Source: Spongiibacteraceae bacterium UBA5047 (lineage in GTDB: Bacteria; Pseudomonadota; Gammaproteobacteria; Pseudomonadales; Spongiibacteraceae). Taken from it: DNA of 17,168 nucleotides. Of this stretch, positions 1-7,243 are shown in pieces; the stretch's first letter is position 1, and every line of letters begins with the position of its first letter. The position numbers were made by a program, and so were the translations under genes. Below the pieces are notes generated by a model, which did not search any database, was not told the origin of the DNA, and saw nothing but the letters and a program-made list of their open reading frames with translations. Location: contig DIBR01000034.1 of the NCBI GenBank assembly GCA_002415025.1, positions 337,609-354,776 on the forward strand. The letters are read 5' to 3'.

Positions 1-983
1 TCCATCGGCTCATCGTCATAGGGTCCGAGGAACGCACTCATTTCCTGAGAGGTGAACCCAATCAGGCACTCACGTTTTCGACCGGAAACCGTCATGAAGA
101 CCTCATCTTTTCCGCAATTGAAAACATCTATTGGACGAAAGGCCGGCGTAGGATCGCCAGGGATAACCGCCGCGGCTGCCACTTTCTGCTGGGCCTCCAA
201 TATCCGTTCCACTGGCACATCTCTGAGCTTTTCCGGACTGCGCGGGTCAATGCCCAATATTTCGAGGAATTGCGCCTGGGTGCGGTCCGCCTCTTCCACC
301 GTGGCCAGTTTCATGCCAAGCGGAGGGCTCATAATTATCATCCGCTTATACAATCCGTCGGCCTCCTTCAAGCTCGACAACAGCGAGATCGTGTAAGCGC
401 CCGCTGATTGGCCCATTACAGTGACGCTCGAAGGATCTCCGCCGAATCGCGCAATGTTTTCCTGCACCCAACACAACGCATCAAGCTGATCCAGTATTCC
501 AACATTTGCGTCACCTATGTCTGGCTGGTAGAGAAAGCCCAATGCGCCAAGGCGGTAGTTCACATTAACAACCACCACGTCACCCCGATCGGCTAGTTGA
601 CTTCCCGAATAGAAGTCCAGAGATCCCGCACCACTCGAATAGCCGCCTCCGTGTAACCAAACGATGACATCCTTGGGTCGAGCGCCCTCGTCGGGCGCCC
701 ATATCGTTAGATAAAGACAATCTTCGCTCTGCTCTGCTTCAAATGACCCCATGACTCGCTCAAGCCTGGAGGCATATTGAGGTGAAATTGCTCTGTTCCG
801 TGTTGCCATCAAGGGGGAGGACCATGGCTTTGGCGGCACCGACCGCAAGAACCGAAGATCGCCAGTTGGCGGTGACGCATAAGGAACACCGAGAAATACC
901 CTCACACTGCCCTCATATTCACCGACTATTTTTCCATACTGAGTTTCAACTTCTAACGGATTGTTTCTGGTGCCGTCTAACAT
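1..983 (-). CDS. Type-B carboxylesterase, partial (C-terminus beyond the window's left edge)
   Basis: Serine hydrolase of the type-B carboxylesterase (COesterase) family, which cleaves carboxylic esters. The first 327 codons are present and the gene runs off the left edge without a stop. Seen: an N-terminal strand pair ending in the family signature FLGVPYA, then SEDCLYLTIWAP, the oxyanion-hole motif HGGG (H111-G114), VNVNYRLGALGFL, and the nucleophile elbow GQSAG with Ser193. Most relatives have GESAG, so the Glu-to-Gln change is a variant. The acid and His of the triad are expected in the missing part. The ATG at 983 is preceded by AAGAGAAG. No signal peptide is visible, so the location is uncertain (cytoplasm most likely). 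The gene follows the TonB receptor after a 145-bp gap in the same direction, which suggests a shared substrate. That link is inference. Confidence 0.9.
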   Translation of the reverse strand, partial: MLDGTRNNPLEVETQYGKIVGEYEGSVRVFLGVPYASPPTGDLRFLRSVPPKPWSSPLMATRNRAISPQYASRLERVMGSFEAEQSEDCLYLTIWAPDEGARPKDVIVWLHGGGYSSGAGSLDFYSGSQLADRGDVVVVNVNYRLGALGFLYQPDIGDANVGILDQLDALCWVQENIARFGGDPSSVTVMGQSAGAYTISLLSSLKEADGLYKRMIIMSPPLGMKLATVEEADRTQAQFLEILGIDPRSPEKLRDVPVERILEAQQKVAAAAVIPGDPTPAFRPIDVFNCGKDEVFMTVSGRKRECLIGFTSQEMSAFLGPYDDEPM

Positions 984-1087
984 ACTTTATGTCTTCTCTT
1001 GATCAACTGTTTATTCGGCTGAACCCGCAACAAGGCAGAGTGCGAATTTCACGCTCGACGCGGGCCAGTACAAAAAGGTGTTTGTTT

Positions 1088-1110
1088 GCGAGGCGTCAAC
1101 GAAGCCTCGC
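1088..1110 (-). terminator. Hairpin downstream of the TonB receptor gene, possible weak terminator
   Basis: A perfect 7-bp inverted repeat (GCGAGGC/GCCTCGC) with a 9-base loop lies about 20 bp after the receptor stop. Read on the minus strand it is followed by AAACAAACACC and only then by five T's, so it is not a canonical intrinsic terminator. It may slow or partly stop transcription between the receptor and esterase genes. Confidence 0.35.
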
Positions 1111-1128
1111 TATAGGTTCTATATAGGG

Positions 1129-3453
1129 CTAGTAGCGCCAGCGAATGCTGGCGAAATAGGTTCTCGGCTCTGCGACAACACCTTTCCAGTTACCGCCGGA
1201 ATTTTTGCTCGCGAAACTGGATGTGAAGTAGTACTCGTCCCGGAGGTTCTTTCCTCCAACAGCCGCCTCCCAATGGCCATCCGGGGAGTAGTAGGTTATC
1301 GCGGCATTGTATGTCGTCAGGTCGGGTGTATTGCTCTCAGGCTGCCCGGTCAAGCCAAAGTTCATTTCGTCGGTATAAGCAGCATCAACCCGCACTACCA
1401 CCTCGCCCGCCGTCTCGAACTGTTTGCGCCAGGTTACGCCAAGCGACGCTTTCCATGCAGGCGTATAGGCCAGCTCATCACCGTCGGTCACCGGAACTCC
1501 CTGCTCGTTAGCCGTCGGGTCGACGTTGGAAAGCTCGGTGTCCAGGTACGATAATCCGCCATCAATCTTGATCGACGATGTCAGTATCGCTTCGACTTCC
1601 AGCTCAGCGCCTTGCACTCGCGCATCACCGGCGTTTATCACTGTAGCCAAGGGCGGGTTCAACGTATTGTCAGTACCGGCTGCCTGGAAATCTGTATAGT
1701 CATTGGTAAAGATTGCTGCATTTGTCCGGAGACGGCGGTCAAAAAACTCGCCTTTCAGGCCCAGCTCGTAGGTCTTCGCCTTTTCCGGGCCGAAAGACGG
1801 AATCTCCGACACCTGCCCAATCACACGCGGAGGAAAGCCGCCGCTTCGAAAACCTTCAGAGTAAGACAGATATGTCATGACACCATCGGCAATATCAACG
1901 TTAACGCTAACCATTGGAGTCCACTCTTCAATATTGTTTTCACCGTGAAGGCCTTCAGGCGTAGACGGCAGAAGAATGAGTGTCGACTCCTTCTCTTCGC
2001 GAGTCCAACGTAAACCGCCAGTCAAATGCAGCCACTCATTGAAGTCCCACGTGGCTTGTCCGAACGCTGCCTGATTGGTAGTTTTTTGCGGCTGATAGTT
2101 GTCGGTAAGCAGAGGATATTCTGTAGGATTAATAAGTATCGCAAAGGGGGAATATACTTCCACCCGGCTCAGGGAATCTTCTTCAAAGTAGTACAGGCCG
2201 ACCAGCCAGCTCAATCGATCATCAAAAGATTCACCCAGAATCTGTATTTCCTGACTATATTGATCGGCATCCTGCTGCTTAGCGTCTCCACCATCAACCA
2301 TCGCAGGGCTTCTATCGCCTTCAAAGTTGAACGCACTATTCAACTCCCGATAGGAGGATATCGATTTCACCGAACCAAACATGAAGTCCCAGCTAACGGT
2401 CAGATTCGCACCGAGTATTTCAAAATCGTTGTAAGGATCTACCTTGTTTGCATGCCGATCAGTCCATAGTGCGCGGGATTCAAACGGATCGGACGATTCG
2501 TGAACCGGCCCGTAGCACTCAGCCTGAGTTTCCTGGCCCTGAGCGATATTACAAAGTGGATTACCGCTGATAAGTGCATTGTGTATGGTTGGGCCTGACG
2601 CGCCAGGGTAGGTTTTCACAAGAACCGTAGGTGGCCCCACATCCTCTATCAGCGAATAGTCCGCTGCAAAATCAATAGTAACTGCATCGCTTGGCAACCA
2701 TCGCATTTGCATACGCGCGGCGATACTTTCTGAGTCGCCCAATGATTTTCCTGGGTAGTGAACCAGATCCACATATCCGTCTTTCTTGCTGTGGGCCACC
2801 ACTGTCTGGATGTAGAAATTGTCGGTAATCGGAGTATTTACCGATATCTTCTCTCCTCTCAAGTTATAATTCCCTATAGTGATCTCGCCCTTCAGGTCGA
2901 ATTCCGGTCCGGGCTTTTTACTAACCAGACTAATCGCACCACCAATAGTATTTTTTCCAAAGAGCGTACCCTGCGGCCCCCTCAGTACTTCTACCCGTTC
3001 TAATTCCAGCAAACTTAGAACGTTTCCGCTATTGCGAGCAATGTACACACCGTCCAGGTACATCCCCACTGCGGGGTCGGCTGTTAAAGTAACGTCGCTC
3101 TGCCCAAGCCCTCGCAAATATATTGCCGGAACCTGTGAGCCCCCGTTTGCTGCACTCGTCTGCAGAATAAGATTCGGCGTCGCGCGCGCCAAGTCGCGCA
3201 CGTCTGTCATATTTCTGACTTCCATCTCGTGAGAGGTAACCGCTGTTACAGCTACCGGGGTCGACTGCAAACCTTCTTCAACCCGTCGCGCTGTTACAAC
3301 AACCTCTTCCAGGCCCAACAACTTTTCCGTCGACTGTTCTTGCGTATAGCCCTGTTTGGAACCAACAAGCATCCCAACAAGAATGAACTTTGATAAGTGT
3401 TTCCCCGTATCTCCGGGCGTAAGCCCTATACGTACCCGTAGTGCATCAATCAT
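1129..3453 (-). CDS. TonB-dependent outer-membrane receptor
   Basis: A 774-residue outer-membrane gated channel powered by TonB-ExbB-ExbD. Seen: TonB-box-like EEVVVTA at 49-55, a plug domain at about 62-180 with PAIYLRGLGQ, VGMYLDGVYI, LERVEVLRGPQGTLFGKNTIGGAI, and then a long beta-barrel ending in an aromatic residue (RTYFASIRWRY), as barrel insertion requires. A Cys pair near 300-315 may close an extracellular loop. The start at 3453 has GGAG seven bases upstream. The N-terminal export signal is unusual: a short hydrophobic core (FILVGMLVG) sits after about 22 residues, with no clear AXA site. The plug and length match the large receptor group common in sphingomonads and marine gammaproteobacteria, many of which take up hydrophobic or plant-derived compounds rather than siderophores. 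The substrate cannot be read from sequence. The downstream carboxylesterase hints at an ester. Confidence 0.93.
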   Translation of the reverse strand: MIDALRVRIGLTPGDTGKHLSKFILVGMLVGSKQGYTQEQSTEKLLGLEEVVVTARRVEEGLQSTPVAVTAVTSHEMEVRNMTDVRDLARATPNLILQTSAANGGSQVPAIYLRGLGQSDVTLTADPAVGMYLDGVYIARNSGNVLSLLELERVEVLRGPQGTLFGKNTIGGAISLVSKKPGPEFDLKGEITIGNYNLRGEKISVNTPITDNFYIQTVVAHSKKDGYVDLVHYPGKSLGDSESIAARMQMRWLPSDAVTIDFAADYSLIEDVGPPTVLVKTYPGASGPTIHNALISGNPLCNIAQGQETQAECYGPVHESSDPFESRALWTDRHANKVDPYNDFEILGANLTVSWDFMFGSVKSISSYRELNSAFNFEGDRSPAMVDGGDAKQQDADQYSQEIQILGESFDDRLSWLVGLYYFEEDSLSRVEVYSPFAILINPTEYPLLTDNYQPQKTTNQAAFGQATWDFNEWLHLTGGLRWTREEKESTLILLPSTPEGLHGENNIEEWTPMVSVNVDIADGVMTYLSYSEGFRSGGFPPRVIGQVSEIPSFGPEKAKTYELGLKGEFFDRRLRTNAAIFTNDYTDFQAAGTDNTLNPPLATVINAGDARVQGAELEVEAILTSSIKIDGGLSYLDTELSNVDPTANEQGVPVTDGDELAYTPAWKASLGVTWRKQFETAGEVVVRVDAAYTDEMNFGLTGQPESNTPDLTTYNAAITYYSPDGHWEAAVGGKNLRDEYYFTSSFASKNSGGNWKGVVAEPRTYFASIRWRY

Positions 3454-3526
3454 AATTATTCTCCGAATTCGGCGCGCTGATATAAGCCTATTGTTGCTGG
3501 TTATTACTAACGATCATCTTCGCTGC

Positions 3527-3540
3527 CGATATATATATCG
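3527..3540. promoter_or_regulatory. 14-bp AT-rich palindrome upstream of the TonB receptor
   Basis: CGATATATATATCG is a perfect palindrome 74 bp upstream of the receptor ATG. Its position suits an operator or a promoter-proximal element, but an alternating AT run is also palindromic by nature, so the functional reading is weak. Confidence 0.3.
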
Positions 3541-3915
3541 CCGATTGCCTTGCTTTGATACGAACGAAACGGCAACGCACCATCTCATTTATGGAACAAT
3601 CCGGAAGTCAGCTTTAAGGACTGGGGGCCTGATGGCTAATATCTGCGACACACGAACGACAGAGAGCGGCGACTAGCCCAGAGAAAGATCGAGAGGATGC
3701 ATCCACGAGTCACTGCCATCTTGTGCCCGGCAGACCAAGAAAAAATGTGCGGGGCGCAGGTGCCTGAAAATTCTATAGTCGTTGAAAATCAGAAACGATA
3801 AAAAGGCGATAGCCCAAATCAGCGTCATTGCTTTGACCCGGTCGCCGCCGTGAGGCCCTGCGCACAGCAGACACCCCCAAGGAAAGCCGGCGGGTACGGG
3901 TTACCGGAAACGTGA

Positions 3916-3990
3916 GCTAGCCAACGGAGCCTTGTGCGTCGCCAAGGCTAGCCCATCGCTTGCAGGCGCTTTGCACTATAGCTGCAAGCG
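3916..3990. repeat. Cluster of inverted repeats with two mutually exclusive hairpins
   Basis: Three pairings are visible. GCTAGCC at 3916-3922 pairs with GGCTAGC at 3946-3952. AGCCTTG at 3928-3934 pairs with CAAGGCT at 3943-3949 and shares bases with the first pair, so the two cannot form together. CGCTTGCAG at 3957-3965 pairs perfectly with CTGCAAGCG at 3982-3990 (9-bp arms, 16-base loop). The group lies 25 to 99 bp past the stop of the beta-barrel gene. No T-run follows on either strand, so a classical terminator is unlikely. A 3'-end stabilising structure or a small RNA is possible. Confidence 0.5.
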
Positions 3991-4014
3991 CGTCTGTACC
4001 ACGGAACGTGCTGC

Positions 4015-4533
4015 CTAGAAGAGAAAAGCGACCCCGAGATTAAAGCCGTTGATTTCCACGTCAACGCCATCCTCGGACTCATCATAAAGACTGACATACT
4101 CTACGAAAAAATTGACTTCCGAGTTCGCGTTCGCGGATAAGCCGACACCGTAGCTGATGTCATTATCGTCGTCGTCACCGATTCTGGTATCAATGGTGGT
4201 TTTCGCGACACCGAGCAAGGCGTAAAACGACAAGGTATCCGATACCGGAAGGGCAGGCTTCAGGTAGAGGGCAAAATAGTCGCTGATTTTGAAGTCCAAC
4301 CCAAATGAGCTGTCTTCAGCTGCCCCCAAACCGGCACGAAACTCCGCACCGAAATGGTCATTAAAATCGCGGCCGAGTGCGAACTGGATGGTAGGCGTGT
4401 CAAAATCTACGGAGATACCGCCGGACTCAAGTTCGGTTTCGAAAAATGCGTAGGAAAGACCAAGGTAGGACTCTGCTGCAGCAGCCTGCGCCAACAATGC
4501 ACCCAAACCAACCATCGCAATAATTTTTTTCAC
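4015..4533 (-). CDS. Small outer-membrane beta-barrel protein
   Basis: A 172-residue exported protein of the OmpA-like or OMP_b-brl beta-barrel type. I chose the GTG at 4533 because GAGGGG lies five bases upstream and the protein then begins with a clean signal peptide: MKKII, a hydrophobic core, and a cleavage site after LLAQAAAA (about residue 20). The open frame extends 35 codons further upstream to an ATG at 4638, but that extension would bury the signal peptide. The mature part shows alternating polar/apolar strands (ESYLGLSYAF, TIQFALGRDF, FGAEFRAGLG, YFALYLKPAL, FYALLGVAKT, ISYGVGLSANA, VNFFVEYVSLY) and ends in FNLGVAFLF, the terminal-Phe barrel signature. Eight strands would fit the length. 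A D-rich loop (DDDDND, 120-125) could bind a divalent cation. The specific role is unknown. Confidence 0.85.
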   Translation of the reverse strand: MKKIIAMVGLGALLAQAAAAESYLGLSYAFFETELESGGISVDFDTPTIQFALGRDFNDHFGAEFRAGLGAAEDSSFGLDFKISDYFALYLKPALPVSDTLSFYALLGVAKTTIDTRIGDDDDNDISYGVGLSANANSEVNFFVEYVSLYDESEDGVDVEINGFNLGVAFLF

Positions 4534-4637
4534 AAGAACCCCTCGCTTATTATTATCAACGCGCCTCCATCCGAGGTCGCTCAAAGCAGTCTCCCATGAG
4601 ATTACAGCGATGTAAATCAGGAGCGCACTCCCGCCCA

Positions 4638-5033
4638 TCAGTTGCGGTGCAAGGGCAAATCAATTACCTCAACCACATTGCCGGTCGGGTCTTTCAGCAC
4701 AATTCGTTCAATGCCATCCGCCCCTTTGCCCGGCCCGAACATAACCGGCGCACCACTGTCATTAAAGCGCTGGCTGGCTTTGGCAAAATCGTCACAAGCA
4801 ACGGCGAAATGAGGTCCCAGGGGTGACTTCAAGGGCTGGAAATCCGGGTTCTCAACCACATGCAACTCGGCATTCCCCAGCAGGTACCAGACGCTTCGGA
4901 ACTGGGCAGCAACCGACTCGGGCCGGGGCAACTCAGGCAGCCCCAGCAGCTCGCCGTAAAAGACTCTTGCGGCCTCCAGATCCGTCACATTGATGGCCAG
5001 ATGTTGCAACCCAATGATCTTACCCTGTGTCAT
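4638..5033 (-). CDS. VOC (glyoxalase/dioxygenase fold) family protein
   Basis: A 131-residue single-module member of the vicinal-oxygen-chelate superfamily, which covers glyoxalase I, extradiol dioxygenases and antibiotic-resistance proteins. Seen: two beta-alpha-beta-beta-beta halves, the first beginning GLQHLAINVTDLEAARVFYGELLGL and the second beginning PHFAVACDD and ending DPTGNVVEVIDL. Likely metal ligands by position are H11, H58 or E61, H75 and E122. The start at 5033 (MTQGK) has GAGGAG six bases upstream; an ATG at 5075 is in frame but adds 14 residues before the fold begins. The gene reads toward the beta-barrel gene with a 104-bp gap, so co-transcription is possible. The flavoprotein gene is divergent on the other side. 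The reaction cannot be assigned; a homodimer is expected for a single-module protein. Confidence 0.88.
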   Translation of the reverse strand: MTQGKIIGLQHLAINVTDLEAARVFYGELLGLPELPRPESVAAQFRSVWYLLGNAELHVVENPDFQPLKSPLGPHFAVACDDFAKASQRFNDSGAPVMFGPGKGADGIERIVLKDPTGNVVEVIDLPLHRN

Positions 5034-5131
5034 CTCCAACTCCTCGCGCCTGACAGTCATATAAAGCTGTATCATACGCGCTCAAGGCGTTTTGAAGTGT
5101 GACGCCCCCGTAATCCACCTCTGGTCGCCGC

Positions 5132-6376
5132 ATGCAATCTGATCGCACTACCCGAACTTACCCCGCCATTGTTATTGGCGGCGGCCCCGCCGGCTTGATG
5201 GCCGCAGAGCAGCTTGCCGAAGCAGGTATCGCCGTTGCCGTATTCGATGCCATGCCCTCCCTCGGTCGAAAGTTTCTTCGTGCAGGTATCGGTGGCCTCA
5301 ATATCACCCACAGCGAAGCGAGCGAGCCATTTCAGCAACGCTACGCCGAGCGGCAAGCCGAAATAGGCAAATTGCTCGCTACCTTCGGTCCGGGCGAAAT
5401 GCATGAATGGTGCGACGCTCTGGGCATTGAAACCTTTGTCGGTAGCTCCGGCCGGGTTTTTCCGAATGAAATGAAAGCGGCTCCACTGCTGCGCAAATGG
5501 CTTGGCCGGCTGCGAAGCAAGGGGGTGAAATTCTACACTCGTCACCGCTGGTGCGGCTGGGAAAGCAATGGTTCGCATCGCTTTGAAACGGCCGCCGGCA
5601 CAGTGGAAGTTAACGCTGACGCCACTGTTTTTGCGCTAGGCGGAGCCAGCTGGTCGGCTCTGGGAACTGATGGCCGGTGGGCAAAACCATTCGCCGAACG
5701 AGGGCTTCAATGCGCCCCCTTTAAACCCAGCAACGGTGGCTTTCTCCATGACTGGCAGGAAGAATTCAGGCGAGACCATGCCGGCGCCCCCCTGAAAAAC
5801 ATTGCGCTCTCGATAGTGCTCGACAACCATTCACTCTGGCAGCAAAAGGGCGAATTGATAATTAGCGATTACGGCCTTGAAGGCAGTCTGATTTACGCGG
5901 CGTCGCGCCACATTCGCGAGGCGATAGACCAACGCGGCAGCGCCAGGGTGTGCCTCGACCTACAGCCTGAACGAAGCAAATCGGAACTCTACGACCTGCT
6001 TCATAAACGCAAGGATTCAGCCACCAACCATTTGCGCAAACTGGGCATTCGCGATACCAAGCTCGCCCTGTTTAAAACACTGACCAGTAAAGAACAGATG
6101 CAGGATATAAAGAAACTGCCGGCCCTGCTAAAAGCCCTGCCGCTAACCCTCACAGGCTATAGCCCTATTGATAACGCCATTAGCACGGCAGGCGGCCTGA
6201 GCTTCTCCGAACTGGACGAGCACTTGATGCTGAAACAACAACCCGGTGTTTTCTGCGCCGGCGAGATGCTGGACTGGGAGGCGCCCACAGGCGGCTATTT
6301 GCTCACCGCCTGTTTTGCCGGCGGGGTGGTTGCCGGTCGCGGGGCGCGGGAGTATCTGAGAAATAGCCAAGCCTGA
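5132..6376 (+). CDS. FAD-dependent flavoprotein of the HI0933/YhiN superfamily (PP_4765-like)
   Basis: A 414-residue soluble protein with an N-terminal Rossmann FAD-binding site: GGGPAG at 16-21 and an acidic residue (D39) at the end of the second strand, where the FAD ribose is bound. The family motif follows as GRKFLRAGIGGLNITH (45-60), in which most HI0933 relatives have GRCNxTN; the GGLNITH form is what I associate with the PP_4765 subfamily. The C-terminus closes the FAD site with GEMLDWEAPTGGYLLTACFAGG. The length matches the family. The reaction is unknown; the proteins are annotated as predicted oxidoreductases. The start at 5132 has no strong Shine-Dalgarno sequence, but the Rossmann strand begins only ten residues later, so a later start is unlikely. 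It is divergent from the VOC gene (98 bp between starts) and convergent with the TetR gene. Confidence 0.9.
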   Translation: MQSDRTTRTYPAIVIGGGPAGLMAAEQLAEAGIAVAVFDAMPSLGRKFLRAGIGGLNITHSEASEPFQQRYAERQAEIGKLLATFGPGEMHEWCDALGIETFVGSSGRVFPNEMKAAPLLRKWLGRLRSKGVKFYTRHRWCGWESNGSHRFETAAGTVEVNADATVFALGGASWSALGTDGRWAKPFAERGLQCAPFKPSNGGFLHDWQEEFRRDHAGAPLKNIALSIVLDNHSLWQQKGELIISDYGLEGSLIYAASRHIREAIDQRGSARVCLDLQPERSKSELYDLLHKRKDSATNHLRKLGIRDTKLALFKTLTSKEQMQDIKKLPALLKALPLTLTGYSPIDNAISTAGGLSFSELDEHLMLKQQPGVFCAGEMLDWEAPTGGYLLTACFAGGVVAGRGAREYLRNSQA

Positions 6377-6424
6377 GCGCCACCGCCAGAAAGAGTTCAG
6401 CCGCCAGAGTGTAATACGCAAAAG

Positions 6425-6450
6425 GGCGAGTAAACGCAGCTCAGCTCGCC
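6425..6450. terminator. Possible weak bidirectional terminator between convergent genes
   Basis: A 6-bp inverted repeat (GGCGAG/CTCGCC, 14-base loop) lies between the flavoprotein stop and the TetR stop. It is flanked by AAAA on the left and AGAATTT on the right, so either strand would have a short, imperfect T tract. The stem is short and the call is weak. Confidence 0.25.
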
Positions 6451-6459
6451 AGAATTTAC

Positions 6460-7089
6460 TCAAGCGGACCGGGTCTTTTCCATCATGGAAAAGGCACCGT
6501 AGAAGAGCTGCTCGGCGGCGGCCTTCGCTTTATCCACCTCCCGTTTGGTCGCCCCCTTGAGAATGGCGTTATGCACCAACCACTGGGTGGCGACCAGCAA
6601 TGACACCAGAAACTCTCTAGTGGGGGCTCTGCCGTAACGTTTACGACTCCAGCTGCGCATACGCACCACGGCTTTATCGTAGGCCTGATGAATTATCCTG
6701 TAGGCGTGTGAATTTGGATCGGCAGATTCCACAAATAAAAATTGCGCGACCTTGTGCTGATCGAGAATAGCGTCGATGGTGTTATCGCACACTGTATGCA
6801 ACCACTGCTGATTGCTGTAATCCAGATCCCAACTGCCTAGCACCAATTCGACATGATCATTTACAGCGGTCTGATAAAGCTCGCCGATGAGGGCGTCTTT
6901 GTCCGAGAAACATCGGTAGAACGTATCCCTCGACACTCCCGCCTGCTTGCAGATATCCGATACCGAAGGAGAATTGCAGCCGCGTGTAGAGAACTGTTCC
7001 ACTGCCGCATCAAGAATAATCTTGCGCTGTTCCTCCGGCCCCGGCCGCTTCTTGCCTTGCGCCAATGGCTTCACGCTTGCTGGACTCAT
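6460..7089 (-). CDS. TetR/AcrR-family transcriptional regulator
   Basis: A 209-residue one-component repressor. The N-terminal domain (about 19-65) has the TetR helix-turn-helix: RKIILDAAVEQFSTRG, then SVSDICKQAGVSRDTFYRCFSDKDALI. The remaining helices form the ligand-binding and dimerisation domain, which is too variable to name a ligand. I chose the ATG at 7089; the open frame extends to a TTG at 7164, but that would start translation inside the presumed operator. Upstream of the start lies a pair of palindromes (7160-7199) shared with the divergent membrane-protein and dehydrogenase genes, the classic layout for a TetR protein controlling itself and its neighbour. The ligand is therefore probably a substrate or product of those two enzymes. 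That last step is inference. Confidence 0.92.
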   Translation of the reverse strand: MSPASVKPLAQGKKRPGPEEQRKIILDAAVEQFSTRGCNSPSVSDICKQAGVSRDTFYRCFSDKDALIGELYQTAVNDHVELVLGSWDLDYSNQQWLHTVCDNTIDAILDQHKVAQFLFVESADPNSHAYRIIHQAYDKAVVRMRSWSRKRYGRAPTREFLVSLLVATQWLVHNAILKGATKREVDKAKAAAEQLFYGAFSMMEKTRSA

Positions 7090-7159
7090 ACCTGCGAATA
7101 CCGCTAAGTCAAAACTGGTTCGCCACTGTAGCGCGATAGCCAACCGTTGACAACAATCG

Positions 7160-7199
7160 GACAACAGTGTCAGACTATTTTATCTGACAACGATGTCAG
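7160..7199. promoter_or_regulatory. Paired palindromic operators between tetR and the divergent operon
   Basis: Two similar palindromes lie 26 bp centre to centre. One at 7184-7199 is CTGACA-ACGA-TGTCAG (perfect 6-bp arms). The other at 7158-7173 is CGGACA-ACAG-TGTCAG (five of six positions complementary in the arms, core GACA/TGTC perfect). A third GACAACA half-site starts at 7149. On the minus strand, TAAAAT (7182-7177) between the two sites could be the -10 of the tetR promoter, with only a poor -35 (TTATAA) 18 bp upstream. Binding by the neighbouring TetR protein is inferred from position and symmetry. Confidence 0.7.
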
Positions 7200-7243
7200 C
7201 TTATAAACTACATTACTTGCGCCTTGCCCACAGGAGGCTAACC

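Larger units (their letters stand above)
3454..4014. other. Gene-free stretch of 561 bp between the TonB receptor and the beta-barrel protein
   Basis: I found no convincing gene on either strand. A 106-codon plus-strand open frame starts inside the receptor gene antisense and has no family features. The stretch must hold the receptor promoter (on its left side) and the 3' end of the beta-barrel transcript (on its right side), but I could not place a good -35/-10 pair. It carries a 14-bp palindrome at 3527-3540 and inverted repeats at 3916-3990, listed separately. Confidence 0.7.

Noticed and set aside
3356..3676. A 106-codon plus-strand frame starting antisense to the TonB receptor
   Set aside because: No ribosome site, no recognisable domain, and a third of it lies opposite a firm gene.
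5072..5578. A 168-codon minus-strand frame opposite the flavoprotein start
   Set aside because: It is antisense to the FAD-binding part of a well-supported gene and overlaps the VOC gene's start; composition is that of a shadow frame.
7147..7152. TTGACA as a perfect -35 box for the EBP-like/SDR operon
   Set aside because: The nearest plausible plus-strand -10 (TATTTT at 7176) is 23 bases away, too far for a sigma-70 promoter; the hexamer may simply be part of the repeated GACAAC half-site.
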